Assembly: GCA_902363445.1 (NCBI GenBank)
Contig: CABJAB010000003.1
Coordinates: 248,001 to 312,000 of the forward strand
DNA length: 64,000 bases
Direction: 5' to 3'
Source: Lachnospiraceae bacterium
GTDB lineage: Bacteria > Bacillota > Clostridia > Lachnospirales > Lachnospiraceae
The position numbers and the translations under genes were made by a program. Below are positions 43,765 through 52,306 of this stretch, piece by piece (the stretch's first letter is position 1; each line of letters starts with the position of its first letter). The notes below the pieces were generated by a model that made no database searches, was not told the DNA's origin, and saw nothing but the letters and a program-made list of their open reading frames with translations.

Positions 43765-46700
43765 TTATCCCAAATTATTTATGGCTCCGGTATTCTCTAA
43801 GCTACTCTCACTATTATCTTCTCCGGTGCTGTCCTCCACACTCTCTTCCGCGCCAGATTCTGTAATCGATTCCGTCTGTTCTTCTGTGCTCTCCTTAGTA
43901 TCGTCTGTGCTTTCTTCCGTGCCAGCGCCGCTGCTTCCGTCTAGATTGCCTTCCGCCGTATCTGTTTCAGTTTCTTCTACACTTTCGCGGGTACTCTCTT
44001 CAGCACTTTCTGTCGTTTCATCCAGAATCTCCGTATTGTCTGCCGCATCTTCTTCCTCTAATGAAGAATAAAAGGATATTCCTCCGGCAGAAACAGCCGT
44101 ACCCTTAGGAATAAGTTTAATCTCGATTGCCTCCAGGCGTTTCGCCTGCCCCATCGTTCCGGCAATTTCACCGTTTTTAGCCCAGCCAAGCCAGCCGTAT
44201 GTCTGTGCATGGACGCGATAATAAACATCATATTTTTCTGCCGCATTTCCGGACAGCTGAACCTGAATAGCCTCCAGGCGTTTTGCCTCTCCGGAAGTCC
44301 CGCTCGTCTGTCCATTTTTCACCCACTCCAGCCAGCCATATGTCTGAACATAAGTACGATAACTCACGTCTCCGGAAATACCCAGGTTCCGAAGCTGGAT
44401 CTGGATGGCCTCCAAACGTTTCGCTTCACCAGAAGTCCCGCTCGTTTGGCCGTTATCTTTTAGCTCCTGCCAGCCATAACTTTGAACATGTGTCTGATAA
44501 AAAATACCTTCCGGCTGTCTGAACGCATTCACAGTACTACCGGGAGCTGCCCCTCCCTTCGAAACCAGTCGGATTTCTATGGCCTCTAAGCGTTTTGCAT
44601 ACTCTGCCGTCCCTGCCGGATCACCGTTTTTCGCCCAGCCCATCCAGCCATATGTCTGGGCGTGAACACGGTAATAGATATCATATTTCTCAGCAAGTTC
44701 TCCTGTCAAACGGATTTCTATGGCCTCAAGCCGCTTTGCCTGACCAGTCGTCCCACTCACTGCTCCACTTGAAACCCAGTTTTGCCAGCCATATGTCTGT
44801 ACATGGGTTCGGTATTCCAGACTTCCCGAATAAGCCAGTGTATTCTGAAGTATTATCCGAATTCCTTCCAGCCGTTTCGCCTGGCCCGATGTCCCGCTCA
44901 CCTGTCCGCTCTCTTTCCAATCCTGCCAGCCGTAGCTCTGAACATGAGTCTGATAAGAAATTGTGGCCGTCTTACGGATACAGGCCGCCCCGCCCAGTTC
45001 TCCAGGAACAAAATTCTTCGGCACAAGCTTAACCTGCAGTGCTTCTGCCCGTTTCCCCAGACCGACTGTTCCGGCTTCTTCACCATTCTTTGCCCACCCC
45101 AGCCACCCGTATGTCTGCGCGTGGACGCGATAATAAATATCATACTTTTCAGCTATCTGTCCGATTAACTCTATTTTAACTGCTTGGACAGACTTATCCC
45201 CACCGGGCAGCCCATTGCCTTCTGCACCGTCCTTAAAACCAAGCCATCCATAGCCTTCCATATGGGTATCGACACGAATCCCCCCATCCATGTTATCAGC
45301 TTCAAGCTTCAGCCGTATTCCCTGGAGGCCTTGCTGCTGTCCGGCCGATCCGACTGCCGCTCCACCAGAAACCCAGTTCTCCCAGCCCTTCCCTTCTACG
45401 TATCCGCTGTAGGAAAGAGCAGCATTTGTCCATAATTCAGAGGTGTCCTCAAAAATTCCTGACTCGCTGATTATCTCATAACTTCCCGATCCCAGACGAA
45501 GTAGAAAATAGCCATTTTCATATGTCGATTCTACAGCCGCCGAATTCACCGTCAAATTGATATTTTCTGGATTATTGGCAGGAAGATATAATGTGGCTTC
45601 GGTGTTTCCGGGAATTACCACGTTCGTTTTTAACCGGCCATCTCCCAACATCTCATATGATACAATTATGCTTCCCTTGACAGTCGGCACAGTAATAGAA
45701 GCAGACGCGACTCCTCCCGGCTGAAGTTTAATCTGAAAAGTCTCGAATCCCCCCGTCAAAGGTTTTATTCCAAACATACCTCTGACCAACTGGCTTGCCG
45801 GGGCGGAACCCCAGGGATGAGAAAAGGTCATATTCGCTTTATCCTCGGGATTCCACGCTTCAGTTGTAATCGTCGCGTTTAGCTCATACATCATGTATGC
45901 CCAGCTTTTTACTCCTTCATTCACATTCGGATTGGACATGACCTGCCTTGCCAAATCTCCGTTATTACTCTCATAAAGCCCCTGAAGCAGAAAGAAAGAA
46001 CCATACACACTCATTTCAACAAATCCGTCTTCTTCAATGGACCCCGCCATTCTATCTGCCATTTCCTGGCTGCTGTAAATATCGTACGCCAGCGGATATG
46101 CCGTCGCATGCTGGGCACAGTGTTTCACAATCTGCCCATTCACAGTCAGGCCATCATAAAATCTCCCCGTATCCACATTATAAAGACGAGCTATCATGTT
46201 TTCTTTGATGACCTCTGCCCGGCTCCTATAGAATTCCGCATCATCGTCTTTTCCCACGATTTCGGCTATGGATGCCATATCTTTATATGCGCCTGCACAA
46301 AGAGCATTAAAAACCGTGTTATAAAAAGAATTATCTGCGTCATATCCATCCCGTTCTGAATGGGGCCAATCAATCAGCAACTCCTTCTTAGGTTTCTTTA
46401 CCAATCCAATCGATGCATCAAAATAAGAATCATACAGCTTCCCTTTGAGTACTCCATAGTTCTCTTCCAGAAAACTCACGTCACCTGTGTACAGATAGTC
46501 CTGCCACGCCCCCATAATACAGAACAGCTGATATTCGGCCGGCCATGTGGGATTGTCACTGACATAGTCTAAAGAATGACGGGCCAAACTGTAGTCATCC
46601 TCAAAGGAATATCCCGACAGCATATTCAAAAGCACATCTCCTTCATAGGCCCCGCGTTCCCGTCCCTGGGAATCCACGTATAAGTCCTGATTTGTCGCCT

Positions 46701-48132
46701 TGATCGTGTACTTTGTCATGCCATATATATCGTTTAAAATATTATTTGAACTGGTAAAAGAAGATTCATTTTCAGAAAACTCCTGCCGGATGGCCATACC
46801 CTGAACCATATCTTCAGTTAGGTTCACAGGGCAGTTATCTATTTGGATATACCGGTATGTTTTCATCCCGATATCCTCCAGTACCTGACTTCCGGCTTTC
46901 ATTGTCCATGTTTCACGATACACGTTTCCGGTCCTCATCTGATACCTGACAGTCCCGTCACTATTCAGCTCCTCTCCATATGAAATCGTAACCTGAGTCT
47001 GATACGGAAAAGTGACTGTCAGTTTTAAGCTTCCTACAATTTCTTTTCCCAGATCAATGACATACGAATTGTCGGATATTCTCTTTACTGTTTTCGCTTT
47101 CTGAGCATACCGGAACATATTATCCGAGGGATACGGGGAGAGTGTTCCAACAGAATTAAGGGATGCTGCCGCTGCCGCTCCCTCCCAGCTCTGTGCATTA
47201 TAAGAAACGGTACTCCAGCCATAAGGATACAGCGAGCCATTCATATTCTGATTACTGGCATAATAATAATTTCCCACCCCTATACTGGTTCCGTTATTTC
47301 CAAATATTTGATTTCCGTCGAGAGCCTTCCACTGGGTCCTGTCTCTTCCCGAATTCGCCACGACTTCACTGGTCCCATCTGCGTAAAACACAGTAACCTG
47401 ACACAAAAACGACCGTACTTCTTCTGTATAACAAACAGCACCTATGACATTATTTCCTTGTTTTACATAATCCGTGACATCAAAAGTATTATAGTAAAGC
47501 TTTCCATTGTTCAGACGGCTGGGCCCTATCCCGGCCAGATTTCCGTTCATATAGAAGTCAAAAACATATTGGCGGCTTTTTTCTGGAGACGCAGCCGTCA
47601 CGCTGACAATTGCCTTTTCTATTTCTTTATCCAGGCGAAAAGAATGACGCAAAAAAACAAAGGCATTGTTGGGGCTTCCCCAAATGCCCTGCATGCTCTC
47701 CCATTTATCTCCGACGGATGTTGAAAATGCCTGTGGAGCGGAAAATTCTCCTTCCAGAGAATCCCTGTCCCTAGTCTGTACACTCCAATAATATAAGCTG
47801 TTGTCTTCAAGATGCCCCGACAGTTCCTGAACGCGGACCCCCGTACTCTGACTCTCTTCTATCCAGCCCGAATCAGCCAGATAAACCCCTTCCTGTATCT
47901 TAGAATAGGTTTCGCCTATCACAATACGGTAAGCTGTCTGTTTTTCATTATTATCCTGATCCACAAAAGTCCAAGAAAAACGAATATCTTCCTTCGGAAT
48001 ACCAAATGGCTCCTCTAAAAGATTGATTTTTAAGTTTATAGGCGCCTCAGGGGGATTTTCTGCGGCCTTGGCTCCCAGAGAGCACAAGGCCAGCATTGCA
48101 AACACACCCAGCAATATCATTTTTATCTTCAT
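43765..48132 (-). CDS. Secreted GH78 alpha-L-rhamnosidase with nine ChW repeats
   Basis: 1455 residues. Signal peptide (residues 1-23, ending AKAA), then N-terminal beta domains, and the (alpha/alpha)6 catalytic region of the GH78 rhamnosidase family around residues 470-800, with the conserved YVDSQGRERGAYEGD block (family DCPxRERxGWxGD) and a C-terminal beta-sandwich. Nine ChW repeats follow at about 900-1343 in three triplets. The last 100 residues are an acidic Ser/Glu/Thr-rich tail with no sortase motif. It would remove rhamnose from a glycan while held at the cell wall. rfbABD in the same locus makes dTDP-rhamnose precursors, so own-glycan trimming is possible. GH78 members sometimes act on other sugars. 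Confidence 0.87.
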   Translation of the reverse strand: MKIKMILLGVFAMLALCSLGAKAAENPPEAPINLKINLLEEPFGIPKEDIRFSWTFVDQDNNEKQTAYRIVIGETYSKIQEGVYLADSGWIEESQSTGVRVQELSGHLEDNSLYYWSVQTRDRDSLEGEFSAPQAFSTSVGDKWESMQGIWGSPNNAFVFLRHSFRLDKEIEKAIVSVTAASPEKSRQYVFDFYMNGNLAGIGPSRLNNGKLYYNTFDVTDYVKQGNNVIGAVCYTEEVRSFLCQVTVFYADGTSEVVANSGRDRTQWKALDGNQIFGNNGTSIGVGNYYYASNQNMNGSLYPYGWSTVSYNAQSWEGAAAAASLNSVGTLSPYPSDNMFRYAQKAKTVKRISDNSYVIDLGKEIVGSLKLTVTFPYQTQVTISYGEELNSDGTVRYQMRTGNVYRETWTMKAGSQVLEDIGMKTYRYIQIDNCPVNLTEDMVQGMAIRQEFSENESSFTSSNNILNDIYGMTKYTIKATNQDLYVDSQGRERGAYEGDVLLNMLSGYSFEDDYSLARHSLDYVSDNPTWPAEYQLFCIMGAWQDYLYTGDVSFLEENYGVLKGKLYDSYFDASIGLVKKPKKELLIDWPHSERDGYDADNSFYNTVFNALCAGAYKDMASIAEIVGKDDDAEFYRSRAEVIKENMIARLYNVDTGRFYDGLTVNGQIVKHCAQHATAYPLAYDIYSSQEMADRMAGSIEEDGFVEMSVYGSFFLLQGLYESNNGDLARQVMSNPNVNEGVKSWAYMMYELNATITTEAWNPEDKANMTFSHPWGSAPASQLVRGMFGIKPLTGGFETFQIKLQPGGVASASITVPTVKGSIIVSYEMLGDGRLKTNVVIPGNTEATLYLPANNPENINLTVNSAAVESTYENGYFLLRLGSGSYEIISESGIFEDTSELWTNAALSYSGYVEGKGWENWVSGGAAVGSAGQQQGLQGIRLKLEADNMDGGIRVDTHMEGYGWLGFKDGAEGNGLPGGDKSVQAVKIELIGQIAEKYDIYYRVHAQTYGWLGWAKNGEEAGTVGLGKRAEALQVKLVPKNFVPGELGGAACIRKTATISYQTHVQSYGWQDWKESGQVSGTSGQAKRLEGIRIILQNTLAYSGSLEYRTHVQTYGWQNWVSSGAVSGTTGQAKRLEAIEIRLTGELAEKYDIYYRVHAQTYGWMGWAKNGDPAGTAEYAKRLEAIEIRLVSKGGAAPGSTVNAFRQPEGIFYQTHVQSYGWQELKDNGQTSGTSGEAKRLEAIQIQLRNLGISGDVSYRTYVQTYGWLEWVKNGQTSGTSGEAKRLEAIQVQLSGNAAEKYDVYYRVHAQTYGWLGWAKNGEIAGTMGQAKRLEAIEIKLIPKGTAVSAGGISFYSSLEEEDAADNTEILDETTESAEESTRESVEETETDTAEGNLDGSSGAGTEESTDDTKESTEEQTESITESGAEESVEDSTGEDNSESSLENTGAINNLG
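44104..45425 (-). repeat. ChW repeat block, nine copies (three triplets), GH78 protein
   Basis: Each unit is about 45-50 residues with the core Y-THVQ-YGW--WV-NG--SGT-G-AKRLEAI-I-L. By hand I count nine units. The third, sixth and ninth start YYRVHAQTYGW(L/M)GWAKNG. The first triplet is the most divergent (GYVEGKGWENW, THMEGYGWLGF). Repeats are coding, not a DNA array. DNA within them is similar enough to recombine. Confidence 0.88.
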
Positions 48133-48170
48133 ACTTCCTCATTTGACGTATTATTCGTCTGTATTGCACA

Positions 48171-50108
48171 TTAGTACACTTTATAGCACAAATCCAGGTC
48201 AACATTACCGGCAATCCCGGCTACTCTCCCGGTACTGCTGAACTGCCAAATTTGAACATTTTTGAGCCCTGTCCAGTTTCCGCCTTCATAACCCGTGTTA
48301 TATACAAGAGATCTGGTAGCAGAATCACTGAAATCCATGACTTCGTCTCCCCAGCGGTAACGGGCAAGCCACACGTCATAGGCAGAGGAAACCGCGTCAT
48401 AATCAAATGCTGTCCTCAGCTTACTCGGACTTCCATATACGCTCGTTTTATATCCCGCGCTTTGCATCACCTGGCAAAACGCATTGGCCATTGCCATATT
48501 ATTTAGTTTCGCCGCGGCAGTCATATGCTCATCTTCTTCTAGATCAAAAGCGATCGGATATGTTATATTATACCCTTTCAATAGGCTCACGGCATATTCC
48601 GCCTCAGCTTTTGCTTCCTCAGGAGTTGAAGCGTAAATATATACGTATCCGCCGATCTGAATTCCATTTGCCAGGGCTCCCTGAGCATTTCTTTTAAAGT
48701 AAGGATCTTCCATTAAAGTCGCGGACGTCCCTGTTGTATTTTTTTTCGTGATTCGGAGCATAGCAAATTCCACCCCGTCTGCTTTAGCCTTTGCCCAATT
48801 GATACTTCCCTGATAAGAAGATACATCAATCCCCCAAAATTCCGGCTTATAAAAAGTATTATCTGTTGACCCGGGCGCCGCTCCGCCTTTTTCTACCAAC
48901 ATCACCTGAATGGCCTCCATACGTTTCGCATATGCTTCACTTCCGGCAGGATCACCATTCTTCGCCCAGCCTGTCCAGCCAAAGGTCTGTATATGTACCC
49001 GATAATAAACATCATACTTTTCAGCCATTTCACCTGTCAGAAGTATTTCTATAGCCTCCAGGCGCTTTGCCTGACCGGTAGTTCCTGCCAGCTGTCCCTC
49101 CGAAACCCAGTCCATCCAGCCATATGTCTGACAATGTACGCGGTATTGAATGCTGCCTGGTATTAAACTATGACCTTCCAGCCTGACTTTCAGGCTTTCC
49201 AGACGTTTCGCCTCCCCTACCGTGCCGCTGCTGCTCCCGTCGGAGACTTCATTGATCCATCCATAACTCTGGACATGCGTTTGGTAAGTAACCTTTAAAT
49301 TTTCAATATATGGAGCTGCAGTACCTCCCGGCGCTGCTTCTCCTTTCTGTACCAAAACAATCTGAATCGCTTCCAACCTCTTTGTCAGGCCAACTGTACC
49401 TGCCCCTTCTCCATTGCAGGCCCAGTCCAGCCACCCGTATGTCTGGCTGTGAACGCGATAATAAATATCATATTTTTCAGCCATTTCCCCTGTTAAACGA
49501 ATCTGGATAGCTTCCAAACGTTTTGCTTCTCCCACCGTGCCGCTCAAACTTCCATCAGACACCCAATCCATCCATCCATATGTCTGAACGTGGGTACGAT
49601 ACTCCACACCTCCGGAAACTCCCGTTTCTCCAACCTGGATGTTTATACCTTCTAATCTCTTGGTAAGGCCGACCGTTCCAGAAGTCGTTCCATTCTGTAC
49701 GTAATCCTGCCAGCCAAATGTCTGTACATGGGTACGATATTCTACGGTTGGCGTTCCAGAGCTATATACCTTCAGATTATCATCCTCTTCTGTGATTGAT
49801 GATTCAGCTTCACTGGTTCCTTCAGTCGTTAAAACAGTTTCCTCACTGCTTGTCTCCTGCGGCGTTGATGTTTCCTCTCCGCTTTCTGTTTCAGGAACTG
49901 CAGATTCTGTTTCACTCTCTTCCTGAGTTTGTGTCGAATCAGAAGTATCGTCTGTCCTGGTCGTTGCATCAGCTATACTGCTGTCTGATATATCCAATAC
50001 TGTCTCTGATGACGTTGCATTCGCTTCTGCAGCAAAACTGAATGCACTGATACTTAATGCCATGCACATTATCAAAGCCGTTATTTTTATGCCGTTTCTT
50101 TTCTTCAA
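48171..50108 (-). CDS. Secreted GH25 muramidase with six ChW repeats
   Basis: 645 residues, TTG start with GGAGGTAAAGCA before it. Signal peptide about 1-31, acidic Ser/Thr/Glu linker about 32-118, six ChW repeats about 121-413, then a GH25 lysozyme domain from residue 424. Catalytic residues expected for GH25 are present: Asp428 in GIDVSSYQG and the DxE pair Asp522/Glu524 in AFDLEED. It would cut the MurNAc-GlcNAc bond of peptidoglycan. Own promoter at 50173-50201. It is followed 38 bases later by the GH78 gene. Confidence 0.93.
   Translation of the reverse strand: MKKRNGIKITALIMCMALSISAFSFAAEANATSSETVLDISDSSIADATTRTDDTSDSTQTQEESETESAVPETESGEETSTPQETSSEETVLTTEGTSEAESSITEEDDNLKVYSSGTPTVEYRTHVQTFGWQDYVQNGTTSGTVGLTKRLEGINIQVGETGVSGGVEYRTHVQTYGWMDWVSDGSLSGTVGEAKRLEAIQIRLTGEMAEKYDIYYRVHSQTYGWLDWACNGEGAGTVGLTKRLEAIQIVLVQKGEAAPGGTAAPYIENLKVTYQTHVQSYGWINEVSDGSSSGTVGEAKRLESLKVRLEGHSLIPGSIQYRVHCQTYGWMDWVSEGQLAGTTGQAKRLEAIEILLTGEMAEKYDVYYRVHIQTFGWTGWAKNGDPAGSEAYAKRMEAIQVMLVEKGGAAPGSTDNTFYKPEFWGIDVSSYQGSINWAKAKADGVEFAMLRITKKNTTGTSATLMEDPYFKRNAQGALANGIQIGGYVYIYASTPEEAKAEAEYAVSLLKGYNITYPIAFDLEEDEHMTAAAKLNNMAMANAFCQVMQSAGYKTSVYGSPSKLRTAFDYDAVSSAYDVWLARYRWGDEVMDFSDSATRSLVYNTGYEGGNWTGLKNVQIWQFSSTGRVAGIAGNVDLDLCYKVY
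48868..49755 (-). repeat. ChW repeat block, six copies (two triplets), GH25 protein
   Basis: Cores in order: RTHVQTFGWQDYV, RTHVQTYGWMDWV, YYRVHSQTYGWLDWACNG, then QTHVQSYGWINEV, RVHCQTYGWMDWV, YYRVHIQTFGWTGWAKNG. The third and sixth units follow an AEKYD(I/V)YYRV lead, as in the other four proteins, and end in a KG-AAPG linker. Confidence 0.88.
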
Positions 50109-50172
50109 TGCTTTACCTCCAAGTATTTTCCATTAATCTCTGCGTATCAAAATCGAGTCTTCTGCCGTTTTT

Positions 50173-50201
50173 ATTATATATTCTTTGCGTTCATAAGGCA
50201 A
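50173..50201 (-). promoter_or_regulatory. Promoter of GH25-GH78 unit
   Basis: Minus strand TTGCCT (50196-50201), 17-base spacer, consensus TATAAT (50173-50178), about 60 bases before the TTG start of the GH25 gene. Confidence 0.65.
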
Positions 50202-50235
50202 TCTCAATTGACTCATTTCCCAAAAATTCACAATT

Positions 50236-50276
50236 TAAAAAAACCGCATCCAGTCATAGCCATGACTGGATACGGT
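50236..50276 (-). terminator. Rho-independent terminator after the L,D-transpeptidase gene
   Basis: Stem AACCGTATCCAGTCAT pairing with ATGACTGGATGCGGTT (one mismatch), four-base loop, followed on the minus strand by TTTTTTT. Lies a few bases past the stop codon. Confidence 0.9.
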
Positions 50277-50283
50277 TCTCATT

Positions 50284-52227
50284 TTACAAAGCAGGATCTG
50301 TTGGATCCCATCTTTGGGTTGCCGGAATCGGTGTTAAAACTGGCCTGTCAAAAGGTCCCGGCGTGGAACTGTTATATACGATAACTTTGGTTCCCAGGGC
50401 ACACCTGGAATAAATCCAATACGCGTTCTTACAAAGCAGCCGGATACAGCCGGCGGAACGAATCACTCCTAAACCATTATATCCTTCTGTCAGCATTGTT
50501 CTGTTATTCGTCGTTTCATAAGTAACAGAATGGAACAAAAATCCCTGACCGGCGGTCAGCCTGGTAGCGTACTGAGCATACGTACCATTGAACATCGCTT
50601 TCCATCTATACTTTGCCGGAGTATAAAATGTTCCAAGAGGAGTGTCATCTCCAGTAGAACAAAGCATCGCCTTTACAGGAATGATATATCCATTCGCCCC
50701 GTCCTGAGCATAGATCGTAACACAATTCGCCTGTTTATTAATCTTAATCACATAATTAGACTGCACACCTATAATGTGATCTACGTCCTGGCACAAGCTG
50801 CCGTCTGGATTAAAATAATACTTATACCCTCCAATATACTGCCAGCCCGTCACATCCGCGCCATTTACCATATAGTGGCGCTGACCGCCTGCCGTATACC
50901 AGCCAGTCCCTTCTCTTCTAACGCCGTTAGCCGAATAATAGTACGTATGAGCACCGATCTGATAATAACCTGGTCCGGAATATTCGCGGCTTGCCCCTCC
51001 CGTCGCAACAGGAACAGCGCCGCTTTTTGCCACTATCATTACCTGGATAGCTTCTACCTTCAATGCCAGTCCACTGGTTCCCGCAATCTCACCGTTCTTT
51101 GCCCAGCCAAGCCAGCCATAGCTTTCCACATGGACACGGTAATATACGTCACATACCTTATCTACTTCACCTGTCAGGCGGATCTGAACAGCTTCCAGCC
51201 GTTTTCCCAAGCCGCTGGTTCCGCTTTGAGCTCCATCAGATACCCAGTTCTGCCACCCGTAGCTTTGCACATGGCTTCTGTATTCAATACCTCCAGCCAG
51301 GTTTGTTTCCCCTGTGAGGTTCATAGTCAGGCATTCCATTCTTTTATCCTGTCCGGTGACGCCGCCCGTAACCCCATCAGCGACCCGATCCATCCAGCCA
51401 TAGGTCTGAGAATGGCATTGATAAGAAACACCCGGAATCGACGCAGATGGCCTTACGGTAGCGCCAGGAGCGTCCTCCCCTTTCTTCACCAGCATGATCT
51501 GAATCGCTTCCAGCCGTTTTGCCAAACCGCTGGTCCCTGATTCCTCCCCGTTCTTGGCCCAGTCCATCCAGCCTAAGGTCTGTGCGTGAACGCGATAATA
51601 AATATCATAATTATCAGCCAGTTCTCCAGTCAAACGAATACGGATTGCCTCCAGCCGTTTGGCTTCTCCGCTTGTACCGGACATCTCGCCGTCTGTCACC
51701 CATTCTTTCTCCCAGCCATAAGTCTGTATATGGGTCATATATTCGATTCCGCCCTGGAGACTCGTATCCGTCACTTTAAGTTCAATTGCTTCCAAGCGCT
51801 TAGCAAGTCCTACTGTCCCGGAGTCCTGACCATTAACCGACCAGTCCTGCCAGCCGTAAGTTTGTACATGGGTCCGATAAGTCACGGAAGGATTCCCTTC
51901 TGTCGCTTCATCTGTCGCATCGCTCTCTCCATAAAGCTTTGCAGATTCTTCCTCCGTTCCTGATCCAGACGATTCCTCCGATTTTTTCTGCTCACCGGAT
52001 GACTCCTCCGTCAGATCACGGCTTTCATCAGTTGAAGATTCTTCGGGTAATGAACTCTCCTCCTCCGCGGAAGACTCATTTGCCGGTGAAGTCTCCGCCG
52101 TTGATAAAGTCTCTGCAGTCGTTTCATTACTCTCAAGTTCTGTTTCCGCAAAAGCTGTCAGCGGCATCAATCCTACCAGCACACTGATCAAAAATACAGC
52201 CGCCGGTCTCATCCTTCTAAATTTCAT
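50284..52227 (-). CDS. Secreted L,D-transpeptidase (YkuD) with six ChW repeats
   Basis: 647 residues. Signal peptide about 1-27, acidic Ser/Glu linker about 28-115, six ChW repeats about 116-405, two or three choline/glucan-binding-like repeats (GYYQIGAHTYYYSANG, GWYTAGGQRHYMVNG, GWQYIGGYKYYFNPDG), and a C-terminal YkuD domain. The catalytic motif reads RSAGCIRLL with Cys594; the usual form is SHGCIRM, so the His two before Cys is Ala here. His566 in FLFHSVTY matches the other conserved His. It would make 3-3 cross-links in peptidoglycan or attach proteins to it. Terminator follows directly. Confidence 0.85.
   Translation of the reverse strand: MKFRRMRPAAVFLISVLVGLMPLTAFAETELESNETTAETLSTAETSPANESSAEEESSLPEESSTDESRDLTEESSGEQKKSEESSGSGTEEESAKLYGESDATDEATEGNPSVTYRTHVQTYGWQDWSVNGQDSGTVGLAKRLEAIELKVTDTSLQGGIEYMTHIQTYGWEKEWVTDGEMSGTSGEAKRLEAIRIRLTGELADNYDIYYRVHAQTLGWMDWAKNGEESGTSGLAKRLEAIQIMLVKKGEDAPGATVRPSASIPGVSYQCHSQTYGWMDRVADGVTGGVTGQDKRMECLTMNLTGETNLAGGIEYRSHVQSYGWQNWVSDGAQSGTSGLGKRLEAVQIRLTGEVDKVCDVYYRVHVESYGWLGWAKNGEIAGTSGLALKVEAIQVMIVAKSGAVPVATGGASREYSGPGYYQIGAHTYYYSANGVRREGTGWYTAGGQRHYMVNGADVTGWQYIGGYKYYFNPDGSLCQDVDHIIGVQSNYVIKINKQANCVTIYAQDGANGYIIPVKAMLCSTGDDTPLGTFYTPAKYRWKAMFNGTYAQYATRLTAGQGFLFHSVTYETTNNRTMLTEGYNGLGVIRSAGCIRLLCKNAYWIYSRCALGTKVIVYNSSTPGPFDRPVLTPIPATQRWDPTDPAL
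51000..51889 (-). repeat. ChW repeat block, six copies (two triplets), L,D-transpeptidase
   Basis: Cores in order: RTHVQTYGWQDWS, MTHIQTYGWEKEWV, YYRVHAQTLGWMDWAKNG, then QCHSQTYGWMDRV, RSHVQSYGWQNWV, YYRVHVESYGWLGWAKNG. Same A-B-C order as in the neighbours, with KG-DAPGAT after the first triplet. Confidence 0.87.
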
Positions 52228-52306
52228 ATCATTCTCCCTCCTCGCTCTTTTCTATTTTAACCGATATGTCCATATTTTACCATATTTTTTTATAATATTT
52301 CCCGCC

